A program made the translations under genes and the position numbers. The notes beneath the pieces were generated by a model that was not told the origin of the DNA, ran no database searches, and saw only the letters and a list, made by a program, of their open reading frames with translations. Below are positions 32,581 through 41,434 of a stretch of DNA of 64,000 bases, one piece after another. Positions within the stretch are counted from its first letter, which is position 1. Each line of letters starts with the position of its first letter. Source of the DNA: Bacillota bacterium (lineage in GTDB: Bacteria; Armatimonadota; HRBIN16); the NCBI GenBank assembly GCA_023511455.1, contig JAIMBJ010000003.1:121093-185092 (forward strand). The letters run 5' to 3'.

Positions 32581-34413
32581 ATGAGACCTTTTCGCATCTT
32601 TGGTGTATGGTTTGGACTGGCACTGGGGTTGTTGCTCACGCTGAGCGCGTCTTCGGACGTAAGCAAAGGCTCTACGGGCATTCACTCCTGGCGCATCTGG
32701 TCGCATATCTTCACATTGGCATCGGAGGAGTTTGAGGGGCGCGGTTCGGGCACAAAGGGCAACGAGCTGGCCGCTCACTATATCGCCGAACGCTTCGCGG
32801 AGTACGGTCTGAAGCCGATTGGCACTTCGCGCTACCACGACCTGCAAGCGCCGATGGACGGCAGCGGCTACTTCCAGCCGTTTCGCGTGTACGTGGGCGC
32901 AGAAGCAGGCAAGGCGAATCGGCTGGAAGTGGAGGTAAACGGAAAGCGCCTCACGTTCAAGGTGCGTGAGGATTTCATGCCTGATGCCGCCGCCACCACC
33001 GGCGCCGCAAAAGGTGAGCTGGTGTTTGCCGGATACGGCATCCATTCCAGCCTTGCCGGTCACGAGGACTATACTGGTCTGGATGTGAAAGGCAAAGCGG
33101 TGCTGGTGCTGGAGGGCACGCCGCCTGTGACCGGAGGACCGAACCTGCTGCGAGCCTATCAGTCCGCCCGGGCGAAGGCACGCATGGCGAAAGAGCAGGG
33201 TGCCATCGCGCTGATAGTGATGCAAAAGGAGGATTCCCCCCTGTCGTCCTTCATCGGCGGACGCAGCACGGATACGGGCATTCCGGTAGTTATCCTGCGC
33301 CGGACGGCGGCGGAGAAGCTGCTCGGTGCGCTTGGCATGTCGCCGGACGAGCTCTGGCAGAACCCAAAGGGACGACCGCTGGCGAATGCCTCTGCGACCG
33401 TGCAGACGGAGGTGATTCAGAGATACGGCACTACTGCCAATATCATCGGCATGGTGGAAGGTACCGACCCCCAGCTGAAAGACGAGTATATCGTTATCGG
33501 GGCGCACATGGACCATCTGGGATGGGGCTATCAGGGTGGCTCTCTGTATACAGGCAAATTGCCGGCAATCCACTACGGTGCAGACGATAACGCCTCGGGC
33601 ACGGCTGGTTTACTGGAGCTGGCTCAGTACTTCGCCGCCAATCCCACAAAGCGTTCCATCCTGTTCATGGCGTTTTCCGGTGAGGAAATCGGTCTGCTGG
33701 GCTCCGCGCATTACACTCGCAACCCGATAGTGCCTCTGGAGAAGACGGTCGCCATGCTGAATATGGACATGATTGGGCGTTTGCGCGAGAACCAGCTCAG
33801 CGTCATTGGCGCGGACTCATCTCCGGCATGGCGTCCGTTGATCGAGGAACTCAACGCCGAGGCGGGCTTCAATCTGGCTACTGCGGGCGGTGGGCTCAGC
33901 GCGGGCAGTGACCATGCTTCCTTCCTCGCGAAGCGAATCCCGTCGCTGTTCTTCTTCACCGGAATGCATCGCGAGTATCATACCCCTGCCGATAAACCGG
34001 AGCTGATTAACGCAGTCGGAGCTGCCCGAGTGGTTCGGTTTGTAGCCAGTGTTGCCGAGCGCATCGCCAACGCGCCGGAGCGTATCACCTACAGCGAGCC
34101 GCGGGCGACCGCTCCACGCACCAGCGCGAGACCAGAACGGGGAGCTCGCACCTACGTGGGTACCATACCCGACTACAGCGAGGATGTGAAGGGGTTCCGT
34201 ATTTCAGGGGTGCGCGAGGGCAGTCCGGCACAGAAAGCGGGGTTGCGCAGCGGCGATGTGATTATCCGCTTCGGTAACTATAAGGTGGAAAACATCTACG
34301 ACTACATGGACGCGCTGAACCGCTACAAACCGGGTGATACAGTGACCGTCGCGGTAGTACGCGACGGTCAGGAGGTGGAGGTTCAGCTGACGCTGGAAGC
34401 GCGTGCCGACTAG
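32581..34413 (+). CDS. Exported M28 zinc aminopeptidase with PA insert and PDZ domain
   Basis: 610 aa. A signal peptide (about 1-25) is followed by the start of the peptidase fold, a PA-like insert (about 150-270) and the di-zinc M28 core. Visible zinc ligand motifs are GAHMDHLGWG, ADDNASGTAG, FSGEEIGLLGS (general base Glu and ligand Glu), NMDMIGRL and EYHTPADKPE. A C-terminal PDZ domain (about 515-605, ISGVREGSPAQKAGLRSGDV) probably binds substrates or partners. The start follows GGAGGAGG. Probably a periplasmic or secreted aminopeptidase for peptide scavenging. It converges with the PhyH gene 11 bp away. Confidence 0.92.
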   Translation: MRPFRIFGVWFGLALGLLLTLSASSDVSKGSTGIHSWRIWSHIFTLASEEFEGRGSGTKGNELAAHYIAERFAEYGLKPIGTSRYHDLQAPMDGSGYFQPFRVYVGAEAGKANRLEVEVNGKRLTFKVREDFMPDAAATTGAAKGELVFAGYGIHSSLAGHEDYTGLDVKGKAVLVLEGTPPVTGGPNLLRAYQSARAKARMAKEQGAIALIVMQKEDSPLSSFIGGRSTDTGIPVVILRRTAAEKLLGALGMSPDELWQNPKGRPLANASATVQTEVIQRYGTTANIIGMVEGTDPQLKDEYIVIGAHMDHLGWGYQGGSLYTGKLPAIHYGADDNASGTAGLLELAQYFAANPTKRSILFMAFSGEEIGLLGSAHYTRNPIVPLEKTVAMLNMDMIGRLRENQLSVIGADSSPAWRPLIEELNAEAGFNLATAGGGLSAGSDHASFLAKRIPSLFFFTGMHREYHTPADKPELINAVGAARVVRFVASVAERIANAPERITYSEPRATAPRTSARPERGARTYVGTIPDYSEDVKGFRISGVREGSPAQKAGLRSGDVIIRFGNYKVENIYDYMDALNRYKPGDTVTVAVVRDGQEVEVQLTLEARAD

Positions 34414-34424
34414 CCCACTGTGGT

Positions 34425-35231
34425 CTAACGGCTGACCTTCGGGTATGGAGGGTCTCCTTCGCCCGTGAAACGGGCCCGCGTGCTGATGTAGTCCAGCACG
34501 AACGCCCAGCGCGGCCTGGACGAGCGGTTGGGGGCGGAGTAGTGCAACACCATGCCATCGTGTAACACCACGTCGCCCGGCTGCGCCTCCACCAACACCG
34601 CCTGCGACGTATCGATGCGGTCAGCGTCCACCGCCAGGTGCGAAACAGTCTCAGTCCAGGTGGTGGAGGTGGTCAGGTTGCCCCAGCGATGGCTGCCCGG
34701 GATGTACTGCATACAGCCGTTCTCTGCGGTCGCTTCGTCCAGCGCAATCCACACCGCCACATGCAGGTAAGGCTCTTTGGGCTCAAAGGGGAAGTAGGGA
34801 ATGTCCTGATGCCAGGGCTTCTCGACGCCGATGTGCGGTGGCTTCAGCAACGCTTTATCGGCAAAAAACCACACCTCGTCTCCGAGAATGTCCGTTACCA
34901 TAGAGATGATGCGCTTGTCGCGGATGATACCGGTCAGGAGGGCGTCGTTGCCATACAGGTTCCATACCTTGCGGGCAGCGTACAGTGGCTCCGAGACCGT
35001 CACCTTGTCGGACAGCACCGCTGGCTCCAGCTGAATCAACACCCCGTTGACCTGAACCGTGTCTGTCTCCGGCGGCCGTCCCTGAGTCAGCCATTGAAGC
35101 CCTTCCCGCAGATACCCTGCCAGTATGTTTTTGATGGAATCCACCTCCTCGGGGCGCAGTAAGCCGCGGACTGGCAGAAAGCCATCGCGCTCGAACTGCG
35201 CTTTTTGATCGGCGGTCAAGCCAAGAGACAT
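34425..35231 (-). CDS. Phytanoyl-CoA dioxygenase family protein (PhyH-like)
   Basis: 268 aa. A non-haem Fe(II)/2-oxoglutarate-dependent oxygenase of the PhyH superfamily. The iron triad is H141-x-D143 (KPWHQDIPYFPF) and H230 (MVLHYSAPN), with R236-R239-R241 nearby for 2-oxoglutarate. AAGGAGGGAACGGC precedes the ATG. In Armatimonadota and Planctomycetota many PhyH genes sit beside carbohydrate catabolic genes, but their substrates are mostly unknown. Here it lies 197 bp downstream of the GH5-like gene on the same strand. Confidence 0.88.
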   Translation of the reverse strand: MSLGLTADQKAQFERDGFLPVRGLLRPEEVDSIKNILAGYLREGLQWLTQGRPPETDTVQVNGVLIQLEPAVLSDKVTVSEPLYAARKVWNLYGNDALLTGIIRDKRIISMVTDILGDEVWFFADKALLKPPHIGVEKPWHQDIPYFPFEPKEPYLHVAVWIALDEATAENGCMQYIPGSHRWGNLTTSTTWTETVSHLAVDADRIDTSQAVLVEAQPGDVVLHDGMVLHYSAPNRSSRPRWAFVLDYISTRARFTGEGDPPYPKVSR

Positions 35232-35428
35232 AGCCGTTCCCTCCTTGTGTGTTCGTTCGAAGATGTGCTGTTTTTGTTCCCCAATTTTCTACGATGCTGT
35301 GATGGTATCCTTCAGTTCAACCGTTGTCTTCGCTAAACATCAGGCGATTAGAGCCAACCTGAATGGCCCGCTTTTGTCTTTCGGGAATGAAAGGCGTCGG
35401 GAACACCTCCTGCGCCGGGTGACCTCCT

Positions 35429-36433
35429 TTAAGAGAACGGAGTGCGCTTTGCCCACTCGCGAAGCAGTTCCACTTCGCTGGGGTCGTAAGGTGTTCCATC
35501 AGGGTGGAACAGGTCATGTTGCCAAACTTCTGGGGGCGGGTCTCCGGGTTTTGCCGACCAGTGACAGTAAGCTTGCGTCTTGCCAGCAACTAAGCCCCAA
35601 AAATACCAGCTAATGCGGTGCTGGAAGAAAATGGGTATGATGTTGGCGAAAGTGTTTCCGCGGTCTCGACAGAGAAACTCCGTACACAGAAGGGGGCGAT
35701 TCAGGCGGATCAGCCTATCTACCGTTTCGCGAACCTCTTCGGGTGGAGAATAGGTGTGGAAAGAGATGACGTCGGAAAGTTCGGCAAACCTGCGGTGCAT
35801 CGTGTCTTCAAAGTTCGCCCATAAGGCGACGGTCAACGGCTGTGACGGCGAAACTTCCCTTGCCCATTCAAACGATGCTTCTACGAGTGGAAGGCTCTGC
35901 TCTCCCATGTCTTCCATACCCGGCTCGTTGTAGAGGTCCCAGACGACCACGCGCTCGTCGTTGCCGAAACTGCCCACGATGTCCTTGACGTAAGCCTCCA
36001 AACCTGTCCACGCCGTTCGGTCAAGCACGCGGGGACGCCCTGGGCTTGCCGCCCAACGGCTGAGACAAACGCCGGGGATAGGCGGCTCTTGCGGTCCCAG
36101 TTTGGGCTCTTTGTTGAAGCAGTCGTCGAAAAGAACCAGCATCGCGCGGATTCCATGTCGTTGTGCTATTTCGAGAAATCTGTCCAGTCGCTGCTTAAAC
36201 GCCTCCGGCTCAGCCTCCCACACCAGGTAGTGTAGAAAGACCCGCACGCTGTTGAGGCAGACCGCTTGCGCCCAGCCCAACTCCTGCTCGATGGTCTGCT
36301 CGTCAAAGGTTTCTGCCTGCCACATCTCGATAGTGTTGACAGCGGTTCTGGGAACGTAATTGCAGCCGCGAAGCCAACCTACCTTCCTCTGCCACTGCCA
36401 CGCTTTCTCTTCGCTCCATCTCGTTGGTGTCAT
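35429..36433 (-). CDS. GH5-like glycoside hydrolase
   Basis: 334 aa. A (beta/alpha)8 clan-A glycosidase. The acid/base Glu is in VVWDLYNEPGMED and the nucleophile Glu in LLCTEFLCRDRGNT; RGCNYVPRTAVN at the N-terminus is typical of the GH5/GH2-like TIM fold. No signal peptide, so the enzyme is cytoplasmic, or exported by an unknown route, and probably acts on imported oligosaccharides. The ATG at 36433 follows GAGGTGAAAGG. It follows the nitrilase gene by 45 bp in the catabolic cluster. Specificity (xylan, glucan or mannan) cannot be called. Confidence 0.8.
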   Translation of the reverse strand: MTPTRWSEEKAWQWQRKVGWLRGCNYVPRTAVNTIEMWQAETFDEQTIEQELGWAQAVCLNSVRVFLHYLVWEAEPEAFKQRLDRFLEIAQRHGIRAMLVLFDDCFNKEPKLGPQEPPIPGVCLSRWAASPGRPRVLDRTAWTGLEAYVKDIVGSFGNDERVVVWDLYNEPGMEDMGEQSLPLVEASFEWAREVSPSQPLTVALWANFEDTMHRRFAELSDVISFHTYSPPEEVRETVDRLIRLNRPLLCTEFLCRDRGNTFANIIPIFFQHRISWYFWGLVAGKTQAYCHWSAKPGDPPPEVWQHDLFHPDGTPYDPSEVELLREWAKRTPFS

Positions 36434-36478
36434 CACCTTTCACCTCTCTGTTTGCAAAGTGGATTTCGTTTGGCGACG

Positions 36479-37384
36479 CTACCGCGTCAACCGTGTGCTG
36501 CGCTCGTGACGGGCGCGACGGAAGTAATCGTCCCAGAGCAGCAGGTCGTAACGCCGTGCCAGCTCGTGGGCGCTGGTGTCCTCGCGGTGGCACGTCAGGA
36601 GAAAGCGCGCTTCCGGCTGCAGGATGTCAATTTCGACCTCGTGTCCAAAGTCGCGCTTTATCTGCTGGAGTTTGTCGTGGTTGTAGTCCAGATGCGCTAC
36701 CAGGCAATCCAGATTCACGCTCACGCTGAGAACAGGCTGATAGTTGGGTTGCGCTGCCTTGCGCACGCGCCCCAGCGGGTCTACCAGCATCCCCTGCAGC
36801 GAGGCAATCGCGCTCAGCATCCACCAGTGATGCTCCAGCGACCAATACTGCAGTTGCATCCCGCCCGGATACATGGAGCTGAAGCACACCAGCTCCGCCC
36901 CTTTTGCGTGCAGGTCGTCCGCCACCTCGCGGAAGTTCAGGTCGAAGCAGATGGCGAAGCCCACTCTGCCGAAATCGGTTTCTATCACTGTCGCCTCCGC
37001 GCCGGGAGTCACCCCTAAGGACAGTTCGCCCAGCGTGGGAAACATTTTATAGTAACTGCCGGCTATCTCGCCCTTGCGATCGAGCAGCACAATGGCATTG
37101 TAGACGGTGCTCCGGTGTTTGAGTAGAACAGGGCAGGCGATGTGTGTCCGGTGCTGACGAGCGATGCCGCTGAGGCGGGTGATGGTCTCGCCATCCGGCG
37201 GCTCGGCGGTGTTGAACCAGTCGCGTTCGCCCATGCCCAGACCGGAGAAGGTCTCTGGCAAGAGAATCAAATCGGGCTTGTCCCACAGTGCCTGCTCCAG
37301 CAGTTGCGAGGCGTGATGCCAGTTCGCCTCACGGCTGCCCTGTCCATGAAAGTTGATACTGCATAACCTGACCCATCGCGCCAT
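36479..37384 (-). CDS. Carbon-nitrogen hydrolase (nitrilase superfamily)
   Basis: 301 aa from the ATG at 37384, set by AAGGAGGCG; the longer in-frame start overlaps the previous gene. The catalytic triad is E44 (LPETFSG), K113 (YYKMFPT) and C146 (AICFDLNFRE). Members hydrolyse amides, nitriles or N-carbamoyl groups. The stop of the upstream aldolase gene is 12 bp before its ATG. In this neighbourhood (oxidoreductases, aldolase, glycosidase) it may deacylate or deamidate an amino-sugar or amide intermediate; that is inference. Confidence 0.88.
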   Translation of the reverse strand: MARWVRLCSINFHGQGSREANWHHASQLLEQALWDKPDLILLPETFSGLGMGERDWFNTAEPPDGETITRLSGIARQHRTHIACPVLLKHRSTVYNAIVLLDRKGEIAGSYYKMFPTLGELSLGVTPGAEATVIETDFGRVGFAICFDLNFREVADDLHAKGAELVCFSSMYPGGMQLQYWSLEHHWWMLSAIASLQGMLVDPLGRVRKAAQPNYQPVLSVSVNLDCLVAHLDYNHDKLQQIKRDFGHEVEIDILQPEARFLLTCHREDTSAHELARRYDLLLWDDYFRRARHERSTRLTR

Positions 37385-37395
37385 AAAACGCCTCC

Positions 37396-38442
37396 TTATG
37401 ATAACCATTCATGCAGGTGTTCTTCCACAAAGGCATCGTCGTTAAGGTGCGGGTAGCTTCGGTACACGCGCTCGATTTCCTCCGCCTGTCCGGGACTGAG
37501 CGTCTCGTTCGGGTCCAGGCACCAGATGCCTTCCAGCAGTCCCTGCCGACGCAAGACTTCGTGGATGCCCGCGATACATCCCCTGAACCCGTTGGCGGCG
37601 TCGAAGAAGGCGGCGTTGCAGTCTGTGACCTCCACTGCCAAACGCAACAGGTCAGCGGGGATAGCTGGCTCCTGGGCTGCAGCATGGCATCGTTCCAGCA
37701 GCTCCACCGCGCGTTTGGTCCACACTGCCCAGTGCCCCAGCAGCCCGCCCACGATGCGCCGCTCCACCTGTTTGCCTCCCACGTTGAAGCGGTACGGCAT
37801 CAGCAAATCCAGCACAATGTTATCGTCGTTGCCGGTGTAGAGGGCGATGTCGTCGCGCTCGGCTTCAGCGATGGCGCGAACCACGTCCAGCGTTTGGTAA
37901 CGATTGAACGGGGCAATCTTGATGGCGACCACGTTCTCTATCTCCGCGAAGCGCCGCCAGAAACGATAACTCAACACCCTTCCGCCCACCGCCGGTTGCA
38001 GGTAGAACCCTACCAGCGGGATTACCTCTGCCACTCGCCGGCAGTGGAGAATCAGCGTGTCGTCGTCCGCCTCCTTGAGCGCGGAAAGGCTCAGCAAGCC
38101 CGCGTGGAAACCCGTCTCTCGTGCCAGCTCGGCTTCAGATAACGCCTGTGGGGTATCGCCGCAGATGCCTGCGATGCGCACCAGCGGCTGGTTGCGCGTG
38201 GCGTCTGCGCGATCAAACTCCTCCTTTGCCAGCTCCAGCAGGGGGCGGAACAGCCCGATTTGCGGGTCGCGGATGGCGAACTGTGTGGTATGCACGCCGA
38301 CGGCGATTCCCCCTGCGCCCGCCGCGATATAGTACCGCCACAGGGCGCGCTGGCGACGTTCGTCCCAGCGGCGTTGCGCGTTCAGCGCAAGCGGACTGGC
38401 AGGAATGACCACGCCCTGCCGCAATACTTCAAAGGCGTTCAT
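37396..38442 (-). CDS. DapA/NAL-family aldolase (dihydrodipicolinate synthase-like)
   Basis: 348 aa, longer than DapA (about 290). A Schiff-base aldolase with Y148 (VGFYLQPAVGG) and the lysine K175 (VVAIKIAPFN) in the family pattern. The GTT-type pyruvate-binding motif is not obvious at its usual place (it reads GVHTTQF at about 49-55), so the acceptor specificity is probably not dihydrodipicolinate. The gene overlaps the upstream oxidoreductase by 14 bp. Such enzymes in catabolic clusters split 2-keto-3-deoxy sugar acids or related compounds. Confidence 0.85.
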   Translation of the reverse strand: MNAFEVLRQGVVIPASPLALNAQRRWDERRQRALWRYYIAAGAGGIAVGVHTTQFAIRDPQIGLFRPLLELAKEEFDRADATRNQPLVRIAGICGDTPQALSEAELARETGFHAGLLSLSALKEADDDTLILHCRRVAEVIPLVGFYLQPAVGGRVLSYRFWRRFAEIENVVAIKIAPFNRYQTLDVVRAIAEAERDDIALYTGNDDNIVLDLLMPYRFNVGGKQVERRIVGGLLGHWAVWTKRAVELLERCHAAAQEPAIPADLLRLAVEVTDCNAAFFDAANGFRGCIAGIHEVLRRQGLLEGIWCLDPNETLSPGQAEEIERVYRSYPHLNDDAFVEEHLHEWLS

Positions 38443-39388
38443 GGTATATCCTCTCCACCAGCTCCATTGTCTTCACAGCATCGGCAAAGCAGGTCTGAGG
38501 TTGCTGTCCGCTTTTGATGCAATCGATAAAATGGCGGTTCTCGTCGTAGAAGCCAAGATATCGATGCGGAGCATCGCTGCCTGCCGCTTCGGTGTTCAGG
38601 ATGACCTCCGGTTCCAGCGAACCGTCGCGATAGATGACGGCGCGGTCATCGGGTTCGGCATAGGCGGAGATGTTGTAACCGTGCATCTCCACCGAATAGA
38701 TGCGCCTGCCCGTTACCCAGTTGGTGAGCAGGATGCCTGTCGCGCCGCTTTCGAACTCCATCAGCGCATTGAAGGCGTTGTACACCGGTGAGTGGAAACG
38801 GTCTATCTTGCTCACTATCTTTTTGACCTCGCCGCCCATCCAGCGCAGATTATCCACCGCATGAATGGCGTCACAGGTGAGGATGTCCACCGCTCCGCCA
38901 TAGTAGTCTTCGGTTCCTCCACTTTTCACAAACCGCGCCAGGCATTGTGTGATGGCGCCGCGTTCCTCCACCCTGCGCCTTGCCTGTACCACCACAGGCA
39001 CAAATCGCCGCTGAAACCCCACCATCGTCAGGCAGTGGTGCTTTTCGGCAAGGCAGGCGAGGTTGCGCGTCTGCTCCGGGGTGATGCCCGGCGGCTTCTC
39101 GATAAACACATGCAGTCCGCGCTGCAGGCAGTCGGCAACGATGTCATACATCTGGTGCGGCGGCAGGATGATATAGACCGCCTGCGGCCGTGTCTCGGTC
39201 AGCATCTGGCGGTAATCGGTGTAGGTACGCGGGATGTTCCATCGTTGCGCGGTGGCAGCAGCGCGTTCCGGGTTGAGGTCGCATACCGCTGCGATTTGCA
39301 CGTCCTCCATCTCGCTGAGGGAGGGATAGTGTGCGTAGTTGGCATGTGACCCTGCCCCGATAAAGGCAACGGTTACTGATTCGCTCAT
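38429..39388 (-). CDS. Gfo/Idh/MocA family oxidoreductase
   Basis: 319 aa. Rossmann motif VAFIGAGSHANYAHY and the EKP variant FIEKPPGITPE, with a C-terminal sugar-binding domain (DILTCDAIHAVDNLRWMGG). The ATG at 39388 has no strong ribosome site and is 10 bp after the previous stop; a GTG at 39397 is a further option. It overlaps the aldolase gene by 14 bp. This is the second oxidoreductase of the cluster; the pair probably carries out sequential NAD-dependent oxidation of a sugar or sugar acid. Confidence 0.87.
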   Translation of the reverse strand: MSESVTVAFIGAGSHANYAHYPSLSEMEDVQIAAVCDLNPERAAATAQRWNIPRTYTDYRQMLTETRPQAVYIILPPHQMYDIVADCLQRGLHVFIEKPPGITPEQTRNLACLAEKHHCLTMVGFQRRFVPVVVQARRRVEERGAITQCLARFVKSGGTEDYYGGAVDILTCDAIHAVDNLRWMGGEVKKIVSKIDRFHSPVYNAFNALMEFESGATGILLTNWVTGRRIYSVEMHGYNISAYAEPDDRAVIYRDGSLEPEVILNTEAAGSDAPHRYLGFYDENRHFIDCIKSGQQPQTCFADAVKTMELVERIYHERL

Positions 39389-39398
39389 CGCGCTCACA

Positions 39399-40313
39399 CT
39401 ATGGATATTTCATCCTCTGGTATTCTCGTGCGAAGGCAGCACCATCGTAGCCCTCGTCGTCAGCGACTTCCGACAGCAGTACCTCGCGGTCGCCCTGTAA
39501 CCACGACTGCCGTGCCGCCAGCGCCCAGAGCTCGGGTTCTATCAGCTCCTCAACGGGCACAGGGGGTATATCTGTCTCTGCCGCCAGGTAAGGCAGGGTT
39601 TTTTCCAGCAGGGCGCGATAAAGCTGCGAAGCATCCGCCTGAAACTGCGTCACGCCCTTCTCGGTGACGATAGTGGAGTAAAAAGGCATCCACTTCTCTG
39701 CGCTACCGATGACCACAATGCCCATACGCCCGTCACTCCAGCGGATGACCACCCGTCGCAAAACGCCCTTGCCGATATGTTGCACGCTGTGTGCCCGACC
39801 GCCCATGATACCCGCCAGCATCGAGTAAGCATGGATGCCGTAGTTGAACTCGTCTACCGCGCAGCCGCAGATAACCGTATCGGGTGTGCCGCGTTCTTCC
39901 GGCGGTTGTGCCAGCCATCGCTGGGTCTCATAGCAGAAGCGCAGGGAGGAGCCTCCGGCAATGCGTATCCCACTGCGTGCCCATTCCACAATCTGACGCA
40001 GGTCGCGCAGTTTGCCGGCGAGCGGTTTATCTATCAGTATCGCCTTACCTGCCTCGACAAAGGGGCGCGCTTTGGCGATATGGGTATCCCAATCACATCC
40101 GTGAAGGATGGCGCAGTCTACATCCTGTGCCATCTCGTCCAGCGCCCGATACACACGGGGAATGCCGTATTCCTGCGCGAACCGCTCGGCGTAGCCCGGA
40201 GGATGCACCGACCCACCGTCCCATACTCCTGCAATCTCATGCCCCAGCTCGCGCTCGATCGGAATCCAGCTGGGCGGATGTGATGTGTCCAGGTCAACGA
40301 TGCCCAATTTCAT
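39399..40313 (-). CDS. Gfo/Idh/MocA family oxidoreductase (divergent)
   Basis: 304 aa. The first residues KLGIVDLDTSHPPSWIPIE differ from the standard GxGxxG (the loop reads D-x-DTSHP), a known subclass of the family. The conserved DKPLAGKL (residues about 94-101) carries the catalytic lysine. The start follows GGTGAGA and lies 6 bp downstream of the frameshifted small gene. It is the first intact gene of the reverse-strand catabolic run, whose promoter is at 40566-40594. Confidence 0.82.
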   Translation of the reverse strand: MKLGIVDLDTSHPPSWIPIERELGHEIAGVWDGGSVHPPGYAERFAQEYGIPRVYRALDEMAQDVDCAILHGCDWDTHIAKARPFVEAGKAILIDKPLAGKLRDLRQIVEWARSGIRIAGGSSLRFCYETQRWLAQPPEERGTPDTVICGCAVDEFNYGIHAYSMLAGIMGGRAHSVQHIGKGVLRRVVIRWSDGRMGIVVIGSAEKWMPFYSTIVTEKGVTQFQADASQLYRALLEKTLPYLAAETDIPPVPVEELIEPELWALAARQSWLQGDREVLLSEVADDEGYDGAAFAREYQRMKYP

Positions 40314-40319
40314 CTTGTC

Positions 40320-40545
40320 TCACCGCTCGGTTAGTCCCAGTTGTTTCAACACAAGACGCTCGACCTCTTCTGCAAGCGATATTGCTTCTTCCGCCTGTGC
40401 CAGTGAAGGGATGCTGAAAGGTTCTCCGTCGCGTACACTAACTGCATAATCGGTTCGTTCATCAATGCCCAGCTCCGTCAAGTATACAAACTTCAGCCAG
40501 TTCCTCCCGGATGATTTGTTTCGCTTGTTGAAGGATGGCTTCCAT
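40320..40545 (-). pseudogene. Frameshifted small gene heading the catabolic operon
   Basis: An ATG at 40545 (AGGTGAG upstream) reads MEAILQQAKQIIREELAEV, then stops early in that frame. The +1 frame continues KFVYLTELGIDERTDYAVSV, EEAISLAEEVERLVLKQLGL to a TGA at 40320, 6 bp before the next start. The length of 226 bp is one base over a multiple of three. A one-base insertion in an otherwise 74-residue gene is the simplest reading; programmed +1 shifting is not supported by any slippery site. No family recognised. Confidence 0.5.
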
Positions 40546-40565
40546 CTTTCTCACCTGCTACTGAT

Positions 40566-40594
40566 ATCCTATCCTTTTGTTCGGAGAAAGTCAA
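40566..40594 (-). promoter_or_regulatory. Promoter of the catabolic operon
   Basis: On the reverse strand TTGACT (40589-40594), a 17-bp spacer and TAGGAT (40566-40571), 20 bp before the first ATG. Confidence 0.7.
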
Positions 40595-40663
40595 TATTTG
40601 CGTGAGGTTGCGCAATCCGCTGGGTGACTTGTGACGGGCGGGCCTCACTCCGATCTGTGAACC

Positions 40664-40692
40664 TCCTCGACGCCCGCGGGGAGGTTGGGTGG
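40664..40692. repeat. Hairpin/GCCCGCGGGGAGG element in a 300-bp divergent spacer
   Basis: AACCTCC and GGAGGTT bracket GCCCGCGG; the 13-mer GCCCGCGGGGAGG (40672-40684) recurs exactly at 57921-57933. The spacer around it (40546-40845) contains promoters at both ends and no convincing ORF. Confidence 0.45.
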
Positions 40693-40762
40693 GGTCTTGA
40701 CTCACTGGGAGTTGTGCCCCCGACAGGGCACCTAGCGCATTTATCGAATACCCCTGCTGCGG

Positions 40763-40792
40763 TTGCATCTAGCCTCCTGAACAGCATATAAT
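40763..40792 (+). promoter_or_regulatory. Promoter of the ANTAR/kinase operon
   Basis: TTGCAT (40763-40768), an 18-bp spacer and TATAAT (40787-40792), 53 bp before the ANTAR gene. Confidence 0.7.
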
Positions 40793-40845
40793 TAAGGTAA
40801 ATACACCAAGTGATACGTCACGAAGCATGGGGAGGAAGCACACGT

Positions 40846-41427
40846 ATGGGCAACGGCAAACTTCGCATCCTGATTGCCGACGACGAACCCCTCATCCGGT
40901 TGGACCTGAAAAACATGCTCGAGTCGCTGGGGTATGAGGTGATTGCAGAGGCTGGCGATGGGGTTTCTGCGGCAGAAGCTGCGCGTACCTTGAAGCCCGA
41001 TGTGGCGATTCTGGACATCAAGATGCCCGGTATGGACGGTATTGACGCAGCAAACATCCTCAACAGCGAAAAGATTGCGCCGGTGGTGCTCCTGACCGCC
41101 TACAGCGATATGGACCTGATTAACCGCGCGAAAGAGGCGGGCGTTTTTGCCTACCTGGTCAAGCCCTTCCGGGAGAGCGACCTGCGCCCTGCCATCGAGG
41201 TCGCCATCTCGCGCTATAAGGAGTTCCTCGCATTAGAGGAAGAGGTCAGCGAGCTGGAAGATAAGCTGGAGACCCGCAAGCTCATTGAGCGCGCCAAAGG
41301 CATCCTGATGGACCTGTATGGGCTCAAGGAGCAGGAGGCGTTCCGGCGTATTCAGGTACAGAGTATGAACACGCGCAAATCGATGAAGGAAATCGCTGAA
41401 GCCATCATCATTGCGCACAGCGTGTAG
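40846..41427 (+). CDS. ANTAR-domain response regulator (PdtaR-like)
   Basis: 193 aa from the ATG at 40846 (GGAGGAAGC upstream). The N-terminal receiver has the DDE triad (ILIADDEPLIRLDL), phosphosite LDIKMPGMDG, and conserved Thr and Lys (VVLLTAYSD, YLVKPF). A coiled linker is followed by an ANTAR domain (LIERAKGILMDLYGLKEQEA and MKEIAEAIII). ANTAR proteins bind tandem hexaloop RNA hairpins and prevent transcription termination. The HisKA_2 kinase gene starts 7 bp downstream, matching the PdtaS/PdtaR arrangement of mycobacteria and Enterococcus EutV/EutW. Confidence 0.92.
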   Translation: MGNGKLRILIADDEPLIRLDLKNMLESLGYEVIAEAGDGVSAAEAARTLKPDVAILDIKMPGMDGIDAANILNSEKIAPVVLLTAYSDMDLINRAKEAGVFAYLVKPFRESDLRPAIEVAISRYKEFLALEEEVSELEDKLETRKLIERAKGILMDLYGLKEQEAFRRIQVQSMNTRKSMKEIAEAIIIAHSV

Positions 41428-41434
41428 GTGAAAC

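Noticed and set aside
35317..35589. A 90-aa reverse-strand ORF
   Set aside because: It overlaps the GH5-like gene start region antisense-style in a different frame and has no ribosome site or family match.
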